Program-made: the position numbers and the translations under genes
Notes under the pieces: model-generated
Told to the model about the DNA's origin: nothing
Databases searched by the model: none
What the model saw: only the letters and a program-made list of their open reading frames with translations
Source: JAVBPB01 sp031549965
GTDB taxonomy: Bacteria; Bacillota; Clostridia; Lachnospirales; Lachnospiraceae
NCBI GenBank assembly: GCA_031549965.1
Contig: JAVBPB010000098.1
Location: 1-46,044 of the forward strand
DNA: 46,044 nt
Direction of reading: 5' to 3'
In this document: in pieces, positions 25,774 to 35,147 of the stretch
Layout of the letters: each line of letters opens with the position of its first letter
Numbering within the stretch: the stretch's first letter is position 1

Positions 25774-26571
25774 CTAAATATTAGTTGAAACAAATAGCCC
25801 AACTTCTTTTGGAATATTAATAGTACCCTCTTTTCTTCTAATTTCCTCAAAATAATCATATAAACCATCTATATCATTTTCCGAAAAATCTGCAATTGAC
25901 TTTGTTGACTTTATCCAATCAATTAAATCCTGTGTATCAGTAATTGACAGTGAATCTTCAAAATCATACCTTTGTACATCTTCAAAGAAGCCTTCCAAAA
26001 TCCCTTTCCCATTTTGTAAATTAAAAGAATAACCCTCTGTAAATGCATTAGTCTCAGGGTGAATTTCCTTTAATGAATTATGTATAAATGAACGTATACC
26101 ACCATTTCCATTGGTTGATGCATAAAATTTTGCTTTAGGTTTTAGTACTCTTTTTACTTCTGAAATTGCTTTTGATAAGTCTGGAATATGATAAAGCATG
26201 TGATTTGCAATAACAACATCAAAGCAATTATCAGGAAACGGAATTGTCTGAATATCAACTCTTTGTGCTATGAAATTATTGATATTTAAATATTTATTCC
26301 AAACAATTTCTACCATTCCATCTGAGTAATCTGACAAATACAAATTACAGCCATTAGGAAGCTGTTCAATTCGACCTTGCCATTGTTCCCCATTACCACA
26401 GCCTAATTCCAAAATACGAGTATTTGGAGAAAACTCATATTTTTCAAATAACCAAGGTATAAAGCCTTGCTTATTAGTACTATGTTTTGCATGGAAATTT
26501 ATTCTCGCAGACAAGTTATCATCATTTTTATATTGCTTTATTATATTTTCACTTTTTTTCATTACATTCAT
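25774..26571 (-). CDS. Class I SAM-dependent methyltransferase
   Basis: 265 aa. Motif I ILELGCGNGEQW lies at about residues 54-65, motif II-like LYLSDYSDGMVEIV follows, and FDVVIANHMLYHIPDLSKAI is the usual post-II segment of small-molecule methyltransferases. A pairing with an acetyltransferase suggests modification of a small molecule or antibiotic, but no substrate can be named. The ribosome site GGAGG lies inside the 3' arm of a strong hairpin (26573-26634) that follows the esterase gene, so translation may depend on whether that hairpin forms. Confidence 0.88.
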   Translation of the reverse strand: MNVMKKSENIIKQYKNDDNLSARINFHAKHSTNKQGFIPWLFEKYEFSPNTRILELGCGNGEQWQGRIEQLPNGCNLYLSDYSDGMVEIVWNKYLNINNFIAQRVDIQTIPFPDNCFDVVIANHMLYHIPDLSKAISEVKRVLKPKAKFYASTNGNGGIRSFIHNSLKEIHPETNAFTEGYSFNLQNGKGILEGFFEDVQRYDFEDSLSITDTQDLIDWIKSTKSIADFSENDIDGLYDYFEEIRRKEGTINIPKEVGLFVSTNI

Positions 26572-26572
26572 A

Positions 26573-26634
26573 AAAAACCTCCAATGTTATTTTATATATA
26601 ACAAGTCATTTACATTATAACATAGGAGGTTTTT
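26573..26634 (-). terminator. Hairpin that is both a terminator and a ribosome-site trap
   Basis: On the minus strand AAAAACCTCC-T-ATGTTAT (26634-26617) pairs with ATAACAT-T-GGAGGTTTTT (26590-26573), 17 pairs with one mismatch and a 26-base loop. The 3' arm ends in a T-run, as in a terminator for the esterase operon, yet it contains the GGAGG of the methyltransferase, whose ATG follows at 26571. Confidence 0.7.
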
Positions 26635-26646
26635 GGATAAAAGTTA

Positions 26647-27639
26647 TTAATTAAATAATTTTTCCAACCAATTGTGCACCAAATCAGGCCAAATGGCAAT
26701 ACTTTTATCAGGGTGTTCTTTTCGATACTTCTTTTCTTCCTGCCTGAATAATGCTTTTATATCAGTTTCTTTAGGAATCTTTCCCATAGTATTAAATGGT
26801 GACGGCAATTCCTTTTCATTCTCTATAAGATACCGAACCATTTCAAAAAACTGCTCCATACAGTAGTATCCGTCAAAATCCCCAGCTGCCCATGCTTCAT
26901 TAGCAAGTGACATTCCATGATGTCCCTCACTAAAAACATGAAGTTCAAAATCAACGTCATTTTCCCTACATGCGTTAGCAAATAAGTAACTGTTATCTAC
27001 AGTTACAAGACCATCCGTTTTAGTATGCCAAAGAAAAGTTGGAGGAGTATCTTTGGTAACATGCTTTTCTAATGACATATATTCTAATTCTTCTTCACTG
27101 GCATCTAATCCTAAAAGATTTATGAAAGAATCCCTATGAGCATATTCTCCAGAGGTAATAACCGGATAAGATAATATTACCGCATTTGGGCGATTATCTA
27201 TTCCCTTATATTCACCCTCACAAATTAACTCCTCTGCATCATGATGTACTGCTAAACTTCCGCAAAGATGGCCTCCTGCTGAAAAACCACATATAGCTAC
27301 TTTTTGTGGGTTAACCTTAAATTTATCTGCATTTTTCCTAACAAATACAACTGCTTTTGATAAATCCTTTAATGCCTGCAACTTAAGAGGTGTATCCATA
27401 AGCAGATTTGTTGAATATGTAACAACAAAAGTATTATAACCTTTATTAAAAAATTCCAATGCAATAATTTCCCCTTCTGTAGGAGACACCATACAATATC
27501 CACCACCAGGAGTTATAACAATAGCAGCTCTTATGCTATCATCTTCATGTATATATGATGTAATAGTCGGACAAAAATTCCCTAAAACAGGATAAGTATA
27601 TTCCTCATTTGCCCATAAATTGTAATGTTCTTTTATCAT
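26647..27639 (-). CDS. Alpha/beta hydrolase, probable carbohydrate esterase
   Basis: 330 aa. Oxyanion motif PGGGY (44-48), nucleophile elbow GFSAGGHL with Ser120, a probable acid Asp in HTKTDGLV and catalytic His in SEGHHGMSL. This is the BD-FAE/acetyl-esterase type, often paired with hemicellulases. It follows a GH43 xylosidase and a flavodoxin-like gene on the same strand, so removal of acetyl or feruloyl groups from xylan fragments is plausible. No signal peptide, so it acts inside the cell on imported oligosaccharides. The gap to the preceding gene is 77 bases. Confidence 0.85.
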   Translation of the reverse strand: MIKEHYNLWANEEYTYPVLGNFCPTITSYIHEDDSIRAAIVITPGGGYCMVSPTEGEIIALEFFNKGYNTFVVTYSTNLLMDTPLKLQALKDLSKAVVFVRKNADKFKVNPQKVAICGFSAGGHLCGSLAVHHDAEELICEGEYKGIDNRPNAVILSYPVITSGEYAHRDSFINLLGLDASEEELEYMSLEKHVTKDTPPTFLWHTKTDGLVTVDNSYLFANACRENDVDFELHVFSEGHHGMSLANEAWAAGDFDGYYCMEQFFEMVRYLIENEKELPSPFNTMGKIPKETDIKALFRQEEKKYRKEHPDKSIAIWPDLVHNWLEKLFN

Positions 27640-27716
27640 TTCAAATTTCTCCTAAATCCTGTAAATATTGACCAAAGTTTACAACTATCAGTAACCCTTA
27701 CTAATTTTTTATTGTT

Positions 27717-28418
27717 TTAATGTACTTTCCAAGGCTTTTTACCATCAGTCCATTTCTTTTGTTTCCAGTATGCGGCATCTGCCTGATTCCATCCTTTTTT
27801 CTGAGCTATTTTCATAATTGAAAAAAAAGCTTTGGTTTTAAGATCTGGTGATACATTCCCATGTTTCCTTTTAATAGTTATTGCTAACTTATTCATATCT
27901 TTTGCAATCTTCTTCTTTTTCTCCTTTGAAACCTCTGCCCAACTGACAGCATAAACTGCAACTCCATATTTATAAGTCTTAGCAATACCCCAGAAAAAAC
28001 AACTATCAGCAATATCTTTACATGTAGATTTCATACCTGCACCTGCTGCTGTACTAATAACAACTGCCTGCTTTTGAAACATTTTTTCTTCCGGTCGATG
28101 CACAATCCAGCGATATCCATAATGGTCTAAAAACGCTTTCATAGAACCAGTTGTATGATATACATAAACTGGAGAAGTAAAAATAAGCAAATCCGCTTCA
28201 TCCATAAGCCTAGTAATCGGAGATATAACTTCATAATGAGGACATTTACTTTCACTAACCATAAAACACTGGGTACATCCACAGCAAAAATGTGGCATAT
28301 CCTTTGGCAAAAATATTTCTTTTATATTTTCATTAGTAGATAGCTTATCCGCTAACATTCTTCCTATGTGATAAGTTGAACCTTTATGGTTTTGCCCATT
28401 TATTAATAAAATCTTCAT
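27717..28418 (-). CDS. Flavodoxin-like NAD(P)H-dependent oxidoreductase
   Basis: 233 aa from the ATG at 28418, chosen because GAGGAGAGG lies just before it; a longer frame reaches 28469 without a ribosome site. It opens MKILLINGQNHKGSTYHIG, the FMN phosphate loop, has a Cys-rich segment (FCCGCTQCFMVSESKC) as in iron-sulfur flavoproteins, and FTSPVYVYHTTGSMKAFLDH, typical of the NADPH-dependent FMN reductase family. The four cysteines could hold a metal or cluster. The C-terminal 60 residues are basic. It sits between the xylosidase and the esterase genes. Electron partner and substrate unknown. Confidence 0.83.
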   Translation of the reverse strand: MKILLINGQNHKGSTYHIGRMLADKLSTNENIKEIFLPKDMPHFCCGCTQCFMVSESKCPHYEVISPITRLMDEADLLIFTSPVYVYHTTGSMKAFLDHYGYRWIVHRPEEKMFQKQAVVISTAAGAGMKSTCKDIADSCFFWGIAKTYKYGVAVYAVSWAEVSKEKKKKIAKDMNKLAITIKRKHGNVSPDLKTKAFFSIMKIAQKKGWNQADAAYWKQKKWTDGKKPWKVH

Positions 28419-28468
28419 ATACCTCTCCTCTTTCATACCACTGACTATTTTATTCGCCCCATTTACCA

Positions 28469-29977
28469 CTAATATTCATATACAAATCCTTTAAACTCTG
28501 CCGGCATTTTAAAATCCTCACCTTGTGCATACAATCCAATCATAACACCAGTAAATCCACAAGCTACCTCTGTAGAAATATATCTGGTCTTTAAAGCTCC
28601 AAGATCGTACTCAGTATCTCCAACCCTTGCAAAAAAATTATATTCAAGATTAGATAAAGCTATTCTTAATTGTACCGTTAATGGTTCTTTACTTTCATCT
28701 AATTCAATGACTTTCTGTTCATAGTTTAATCCACCCACACAGCTTCTTTTTACGATTTCATTCTTAGACTCCATTTTACGTAAAGACAAATCATAGTGAT
28801 GTTCAGAATCCATATATAAAGTAATTCCAGCTTCATTACCATAAACCGTCACTTCACATGTGATATTTCCAACTAACTCTTTTTGACGAACAGCCACAAA
28901 TGCAGGAGATCCTACAACACTATCCAAAGTAACCTCTGTTCCCGTTAGATAAAATGTAACTTTACTAAATTTATAAAGTTCCATATTAGGATTTCTTAAA
29001 AAGCACCATTCCCTTCCAATAACTGAATTATCAAAGGTTATTTCTCCATTAATTTGCTGATCAACTTCTTTTTCAATGTAATTCACTTCTATTTCCTTAG
29101 GAGTAACTCCATTAATTCCTGCATTAAACCAGCCATTTTCATCAAACTTCACCGGTACAAGATATACCTCCCGTCCAGTCAAATGAAACGGAAGCCACCT
29201 GTCAATCTGTCTGAAAGCTAAATGAACCATCCACCAGTTTCCATCATGATCTTCTATTAAATCCCCATGACCGCACCCTTGAATTAAGTAACCTCCAAGA
29301 TTTCGATTAGTTAAAACAGGATTGTTTGGAGCATTTTCAAATGGTCCGAAAGGCGTTTTTCCTTTTGCATATATAACCATATGCCCATATTCCGTTCCAC
29401 CCTCAGCAGCCATAATATAATATTCATCCTTAATCTTATATAAATGAGGTGACTCTAAATACCTTCCTCCAGCTCCTTTATAAATACACTTGCTTTTTGT
29501 TAATTTAATTCCGGTATTAATATCAATCTCACATTGAGAAATTCCCTCTACACCTTCATCATCCTGACCATTGCTCATTAAATAAGCCTTTTCATCCTCA
29601 AAATATAAAGATGGGTCAATTCCTCCCTGCAAAAGCCATATAGGTTCAGACCATTCGCCGTAAATATTATCTGTCCAAACATAGAAATTGCCTTTAGAGG
29701 TAACATTAGTTGTTATCATATAAAATCTTCCATTATTATAACGAATAGTTGGAGCATAAATACCACCAGAAGCTCCATCCGCCTTTTTTAGATCAAGTTG
29801 ACTTTCCCTTGTAAGCACATGTCCGATTTGCTTCCAAGAAACTAAATCTTTACTTTCAAATAAAGGCACTCCCGGAAAATACTGAAATGAACTGCACACA
29901 AGATAATATTTATCATTAGCTTTGCAGATGCTTGGGTCAGGATAAAATCCTGAAATTACGGGATTTTGATAACGCAT
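28469..29977 (-). CDS. GH43 family beta-xylosidase / arabinofuranosidase
   Basis: 502 aa. A five-bladed propeller opens with NPVISGFYPDPS (catalytic base Asp14), continues with GGIDPSLYFEDE (pKa-modulating Asp) and YLESPHLYK (general acid Glu). The C-terminal part (about 310-500) is the beta-sandwich found in XynB-type enzymes. It removes xylose or arabinose from short xylo-oligosaccharides; without a signal peptide it acts in the cytoplasm. AAAGGAG precedes the ATG. It starts only 24 bases after jetC, with no terminator between, so it may be partly co-transcribed with the Wadjet genes. Confidence 0.92.
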   Translation of the reverse strand: MRYQNPVISGFYPDPSICKANDKYYLVCSSFQYFPGVPLFESKDLVSWKQIGHVLTRESQLDLKKADGASGGIYAPTIRYNNGRFYMITTNVTSKGNFYVWTDNIYGEWSEPIWLLQGGIDPSLYFEDEKAYLMSNGQDDEGVEGISQCEIDINTGIKLTKSKCIYKGAGGRYLESPHLYKIKDEYYIMAAEGGTEYGHMVIYAKGKTPFGPFENAPNNPVLTNRNLGGYLIQGCGHGDLIEDHDGNWWMVHLAFRQIDRWLPFHLTGREVYLVPVKFDENGWFNAGINGVTPKEIEVNYIEKEVDQQINGEITFDNSVIGREWCFLRNPNMELYKFSKVTFYLTGTEVTLDSVVGSPAFVAVRQKELVGNITCEVTVYGNEAGITLYMDSEHHYDLSLRKMESKNEIVKRSCVGGLNYEQKVIELDESKEPLTVQLRIALSNLEYNFFARVGDTEYDLGALKTRYISTEVACGFTGVMIGLYAQGEDFKMPAEFKGFVYEY

Positions 29978-30001
29978 ATAAATTCTCCTTTTAACTTAAT
30001 T

Positions 30002-33000
30002 TTAAAATAACTTAATCTGTTCCATTTCTTCTACCTTAATTCTTGCAGATACTAATTGAGATAAGTGCTCTATATGTTCTTCTCCTTTTACGTGTTCGCT
30101 TCGAATATAACTGACTCCACTTCTTAAAGAAGAAGGTATCAAATTCAATACATAAATTTGATCAAATCTGTTATAAATACTATCCCCACCAAGACCAGAT
30201 AAACATATTAACTGGGTATTAGATTTTTCAGCAACCTCCATCAATGGCTTTAATAAATGTGCTGCACTGGTTTGTGCAAATGGGTTATCCATAACAAGTA
30301 CCTTACTTTCTTCCCTCTCTGAAAAAATATCCGTTTCATCCCTTCTCATAAAGGATAACAAGCTGGATAAAATAACAAAGGCTGACAAAAATCCTTCACC
30401 ACCGGAGTTTTTAGCAACCTCCGCCCAACTTATAGGGTATTCCCTTTGTTCTTCAATCTTATAAAGCTTTATTTCCACATTTCCAATACCAATAACCCTG
30501 TCATATAAGTTTCTTGTTGTAACCTCTTTTCCTATAACTTCCTCAATCTGCTCATTCTTCTCTAAAGAAGCTAGTCCTTTAATAAATACTGCATCTAAAA
30601 AGTCCTGCATACGCAGTCTGTATATTTCTTCCTGCTCCTGCCAATCAGGCAGCTTCATTCGTAGCATCTTAATGGAACGGCCCCTAATAGAAATAGAGGA
30701 TTTCTTATCAATCTGGTTCATTTGCACATGAGCATCCTCAACATAATCCAAAAGCATTTCTATTACTTTTTGTTTCTCTTTACCTAAAAAAGCAATATCA
30801 ATCTCAAGTTTTTCTAACAGGTTGTCAAATGAATTCCACACAATTTCAATTTGTTCTAATAACATGGAAGGCTCTGTTCTAAGCTCATAAAATCGACTTA
30901 AAGGATTATGGTAAAATTCATCCAAAAACGACGGCTTACCTAATACCTGCTGTAAGCACTCTGATACAGCTTGTCTGTTCTCTCCTGCCTCTTTATCAGA
31001 TTGTTTATAGTCTCTTACCATACTTCCTCTAAATAAATTCCATTCCTTTTTACCAAAAGCTTCAAAATTCTCCAAAAAGTCCACAGCCTCCTCTGCCACA
31101 AGTTCACTGTATTCTGAAAGACTTGATAAATTTTCATCATACATAGTTCTTTTTGTATCAGTTTGGCGAATCTGCTCCTCCAGATCTTTTTTATGAATTT
31201 CCATTAAAGAAATTTCCTCATTAAAATCACGAATTACAATCTCTTCTTTAGGCTTTAGGGTTTCTGTTTGGAATGCCTTTAAAAAATTCTTGCGTTCAAT
31301 ACTAATTTCTTTTTCCAGTACCGCTTTTTTTGTAGTAAGATCCGATTCTTCTTTCTTTTTAGATTCCTCTGATAAAACCCTTGCCTTTAAAGAACTTTCT
31401 AATTCTTCTTCTAAAAACCTGTCATACACAACTTCCCTATAGTCTTTTTCCACTACATCATATTTTTTAGAATAATGTATAAGTTCATCTTCACTTACTT
31501 TAAATCTTTTATTAGCAAGACTTAGCTGTTCTTCAAGACTTTTTTGTTCTTCCAAAACAGTTGCAGTAATAGCTTCAAACCGTGCCTTTAAGTCTTCAAT
31601 ATCCTTTTGCATCACTTCCCCTTCTTTAAAGGAAGCATAAAAGGACACTTGTTTTTGCACATCTGCCTCAACATGAACACGATGCTCACGGTCTTTTTCC
31701 TTTTCTCTTAATTCTTCATGTTTGGTGCTTTCTTCCTCTGCTAATATCTTTAGCTCTTTGGCACGCAATTCATTTTGTTCTTCTAAATACCTTCTCTCAT
31801 CTTGTGACTCTAAATACCCTTGATATTCTTCTTTTAAAAGGGTAAGGTCTTTTTCCTTTGAATTAAGCATAGAAATCACTTGTTCAAGTGACCTGCCCTC
31901 CTGCTCTGCCTGCTTTTTTTCCTTTCCGCTTAAATCAAGACTTTCTTTAAGTTTAAATATTAATTCTTCCTTTTTCTTTACATCATCTTGGAGTTCTTTA
32001 AGATTTTGTTCACATCTTTTATACTCATCCTTTGTAACCAATTGCTTTAAGAAGGAATCTCTTTTTTTGGTATAATAGCTTCTTTCTTCTTTCTTAGTAT
32101 CTATACTTTTTTCTGTTAATTTAATCTGCTCTTTTATGTCAGACAACATAATTGCCAATTCATTTTCATCTAAAAGCTTCTCATTAAATAAAATATAGAA
32201 TTTTATCATTTCTATGTTTTGATTAAACTGCTCTAGTGAAGCCGATTCCAAATATTCTCTTAATACAATAGGAATTGGATGAGAGGTAAATACATCTAAT
32301 TCAGCTTTCATAAATTTTTCGCATTCACGCTTGCTCATTATTAAACTAAATGGAAGAAATGGATTATCCTTTACAAGCTGTTGATTCTTACTAACAGTAT
32401 AATCATTTTTAGAAAGCCATTCCATTCCATAAATATATTGAATACCTGTACTATCTAAAGCCTCTGAAAGCTCCTTTGAAAGTTCTAATACCTTTCCTGA
32501 TTCCATTTTTTTGAATTGATTTAAAAGATCTTCTCCATCTTTTTGTAATAGATGAATTGAATTATTCATTTCTTCAATCTTAAGGTCAAAAGCAAAAAGT
32601 ATCTTTTCATGATTTAACAGTTCCTCTTCCGGTAAAGATAAAACCTGTAGAAAAGCTTTTCTATCTGTCAGTTCTTCATCATATCTTAACTTTAATTTTT
32701 CTTCCGATAAAAGCTGTGCTCTTATTGTACCCAGAAAGCTTTGACAGTCTTGTATATCTCTGTTATACTTAACTCCTTCTTGCTCTAAATCCAAAATTCT
32801 TTTTTTTGTTTCAGAGAATTTTTTTTGTTTATCATTTAGAGTTTTATGAGTTTGATGTTCTATTTGCTCTAAAGCTCCCTTTTCATAATATCCCAAAATA
32901 TTCCTTGCAAGGCTTTCTTCATACTTCTCATTAAAAATCTTTTCACTTACATTATACCGTGAGATCTCACTCTGTAATCTTCCTATGGTTTTTGCATTAT

Positions 33001-34405
33001 CTCTTTCAGCTTTTAAAAGTTCTTCTTCCAAAAGCTTTATTTCAGATATTCTGTTTTTCCACTGAACTAGCTGTTCTTCTAATTCTTTCATTTCACTTCT
33101 AAGACGCTTTTCTTCTTTTTCGTAATAAAGTCGCAGGTTATAGCCTATTTGGTTTCTCTCTGGCAATAGATCTTCATCCTTTTTCATTACAAGTTCAAGC
33201 TTTCTTTCAATTCGCTGAACCTCTTTTGAATCCTCCTGATATGCTCCATAATATTTTGCACACTGTAAAATATTTTGTTTCGTTTTAATACTACTAATTT
33301 CTTTTAATAATTCTTGTATTTCATCTCTTTTATTATATATTAATTTTTCATATTCCTGCTCTTCATTTATCATTCCATATATTTTTAAAGAATCCTTTTC
33401 ATAATGAATGGCTTTTAATTGCTGTTCGCATTGTAAATATTTTTTATAAATCTCTTCCTTTAATATTTCCTCCTTATGAATTAACCCCTCTAATTTAAGC
33501 AGAAAAGAAGCGATTTTGTTTTCCATTTCTTTTTTATTTATAAGGCTTTCCTTATAGGATTTTGTATGTTCATAAATAGGAATTGTTTCTTCCTTAAAGT
33601 TTAAAATCATTTCTTTTCGTTCAAATTTAGATTGATTTTCTTTATATTGTTTAATATATTTTAAAAGTATAACTTCAAACTGATGTATTCTGTTTTCTTC
33701 TTGATTTAATTTATCCTCAATTGCCGGAAGAAACCATTTTTCAACCAGCCCATGCTCATCCTTGGCTTCTGTAAACAGCTCAGACAACCCAGATTCTTTT
33801 AAATTTACCTTTTTTATAATTGTTTCCCATTCTTTATAATGAATCTGATATTGTTTTAATTTATCAAAGTAATTTTTTTGCTGACTGGAATTGTTCATAT
33901 CATAATAATTAAAGAATGTTCCCTTCTGCTGCTTACACTCTTCAAAAATCTTTTTACAGGTTTGAAATCCCTTTAACTGCTTTACTCCCGAACTACTTTC
34001 AATTAATGGAAATGACTTAATGTCATACTGATTATCAGAATTATATTCATGAATGAAAGTAATCATTTCAAGTTCATCATCATTATCTTCTTTAGTGTCT
34101 TGATTTCTTCTTACCATCATCCCTGTTAATACTTTCTTATTACTGCCGTCTAGTTTCCATTCCACCATAATAAAACTGGGACGGTTTGTTGTAAAAAAGC
34201 TGGCAAAGGTACGATCTTTAGTATTGCGAAAGCGTTTATGTACAAATGGTGCTATCATCATTTGCACTAAAACAGATTTTCCGCCTCCGTTTCTAAGGGA
34301 AATCAATGTACTATCTCCAGCCATCTCATAATATTCATCATCAATCTTCATGGTGTTATGATTATAATTAATATTAACCATTCTGACTCCAAATATCTTA
34401 CTCAT
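30002..34405 (-). CDS. jetC: Wadjet JetC, SMC/MukB-like ATPase
   Basis: 1467 aa from the ATG at 34405, which follows GGAGGGG; a TTG frame begins at 34441. Walker A SLRNGGGKS (GGGKS at 40-44), long coiled coils over roughly 210-1150 with a central hinge-like section near 560-700, then the signature NSGGEGFLSAF and Walker B VLVMDNPF (Asp1373, Asn1374). JetC is the motor that extrudes DNA loops before JetD cuts closed-circular plasmids. The residue after the Walker B Asp is Asn where ABC ATPases usually have Glu; this may be a trait of this branch. It overlaps jetB by 8 bases. I place the system outside type I, probably type III, because of its JetA. Confidence 0.88.
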   Translation of the reverse strand: MSKIFGVRMVNINYNHNTMKIDDEYYEMAGDSTLISLRNGGGKSVLVQMMIAPFVHKRFRNTKDRTFASFFTTNRPSFIMVEWKLDGSNKKVLTGMMVRRNQDTKEDNDDELEMITFIHEYNSDNQYDIKSFPLIESSSGVKQLKGFQTCKKIFEECKQQKGTFFNYYDMNNSSQQKNYFDKLKQYQIHYKEWETIIKKVNLKESGLSELFTEAKDEHGLVEKWFLPAIEDKLNQEENRIHQFEVILLKYIKQYKENQSKFERKEMILNFKEETIPIYEHTKSYKESLINKKEMENKIASFLLKLEGLIHKEEILKEEIYKKYLQCEQQLKAIHYEKDSLKIYGMINEEQEYEKLIYNKRDEIQELLKEISSIKTKQNILQCAKYYGAYQEDSKEVQRIERKLELVMKKDEDLLPERNQIGYNLRLYYEKEEKRLRSEMKELEEQLVQWKNRISEIKLLEEELLKAERDNAKTIGRLQSEISRYNVSEKIFNEKYEESLARNILGYYEKGALEQIEHQTHKTLNDKQKKFSETKKRILDLEQEGVKYNRDIQDCQSFLGTIRAQLLSEEKLKLRYDEELTDRKAFLQVLSLPEEELLNHEKILFAFDLKIEEMNNSIHLLQKDGEDLLNQFKKMESGKVLELSKELSEALDSTGIQYIYGMEWLSKNDYTVSKNQQLVKDNPFLPFSLIMSKRECEKFMKAELDVFTSHPIPIVLREYLESASLEQFNQNIEMIKFYILFNEKLLDENELAIMLSDIKEQIKLTEKSIDTKKEERSYYTKKRDSFLKQLVTKDEYKRCEQNLKELQDDVKKKEELIFKLKESLDLSGKEKKQAEQEGRSLEQVISMLNSKEKDLTLLKEEYQGYLESQDERRYLEEQNELRAKELKILAEEESTKHEELREKEKDREHRVHVEADVQKQVSFYASFKEGEVMQKDIEDLKARFEAITATVLEEQKSLEEQLSLANKRFKVSEDELIHYSKKYDVVEKDYREVVYDRFLEEELESSLKARVLSEESKKKEESDLTTKKAVLEKEISIERKNFLKAFQTETLKPKEEIVIRDFNEEISLMEIHKKDLEEQIRQTDTKRTMYDENLSSLSEYSELVAEEAVDFLENFEAFGKKEWNLFRGSMVRDYKQSDKEAGENRQAVSECLQQVLGKPSFLDEFYHNPLSRFYELRTEPSMLLEQIEIVWNSFDNLLEKLEIDIAFLGKEKQKVIEMLLDYVEDAHVQMNQIDKKSSISIRGRSIKMLRMKLPDWQEQEEIYRLRMQDFLDAVFIKGLASLEKNEQIEEVIGKEVTTRNLYDRVIGIGNVEIKLYKIEEQREYPISWAEVAKNSGGEGFLSAFVILSSLLSFMRRDETDIFSEREESKVLVMDNPFAQTSAAHLLKPLMEVAEKSNTQLICLSGLGGDSIYNRFDQIYVLNLIPSSLRSGVSYIRSEHVKGEEHIEHLSQLVSARIKVEEMEQIKLF

Positions 34406-35147
34406 TTTCCCCTCCAATCTGAGCCTTATCAGACTCTTCAAAAAGTCCGCCTTTACCTAATGCCTTTAAAACTCTGTCATAATTATTTTTATTTAGTAAA
34501 TTCCAATCCATAAATCTGTCTAATTTTTCAGTGGATTTTATCATTTCATCTGCTTCAATATACTCAATAAGTCCCTGTTTTTGCAAGAAGCCTAGAATTG
34601 TATACAAAAATCCTTCCTTGGTAGTCTTAGCACGAGAACCTTTTTCCACACTTCTTAATGCCTGAAAAGCTTCTAACATATTGGAAAATGCAAGCCCTTT
34701 TTGTTCCTCATCACTTTCTTTTGCTGCACCCTCACTAAGTCTTTCTGAAATAATATTTAAAAATTCCCCAAGTCTTATAAAGTCTCTTACCTTACTGCTT
34801 GCCCCATGTCCATCATAAAATTCCACTAGAAGGGTTAAAATTACAAACTGGGACAAATAATAGTCCTTATCTGTAGCTCCTGAATGGCAAAGTATGGACT
34901 TTAACTGATTTTTTGAATATCCAAGAAAGGTATTATCTTCTCTTGGTATTAAATATATAACATTTCCATAGCGTACAATCAGACAGTTAGCAATCTCTCC
35001 CTGTTGCTTTACCAAATTCATGATTTCTTCATTTTCCACATAGTTACGATATAATTCTCTTTCTTTACTTTCAGTTAGTTCTTTATGTTCCAGCAAATAG
35101 TAGAATATCTTCTGACTATATTTAATTGGTTCTAATTCATAAGCCAT
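34398..35147 (-). CDS. jetB: Wadjet JetB, MukE-like subunit
   Basis: 249 aa, mostly helical, of the size and position of JetB/MukE-type kite proteins with winged-helix folds (for example YILGFLQKQGLIEYIEADE). Together with JetA it bridges the heads of the JetC dimer. It overlaps jetA by 16 bases and jetC by 8, so the three are translationally coupled. AGGAAG precedes the ATG within the jetA 3' end. Assigned mainly by context, because the sequence has no signature I can call on its own. Confidence 0.8.
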   Translation of the reverse strand: MAYELEPIKYSQKIFYYLLEHKELTESKERELYRNYVENEEIMNLVKQQGEIANCLIVRYGNVIYLIPREDNTFLGYSKNQLKSILCHSGATDKDYYLSQFVILTLLVEFYDGHGASSKVRDFIRLGEFLNIISERLSEGAAKESDEEQKGLAFSNMLEAFQALRSVEKGSRAKTTKEGFLYTILGFLQKQGLIEYIEADEMIKSTEKLDRFMDWNLLNKNNYDRVLKALGKGGLFEESDKAQIGGENE

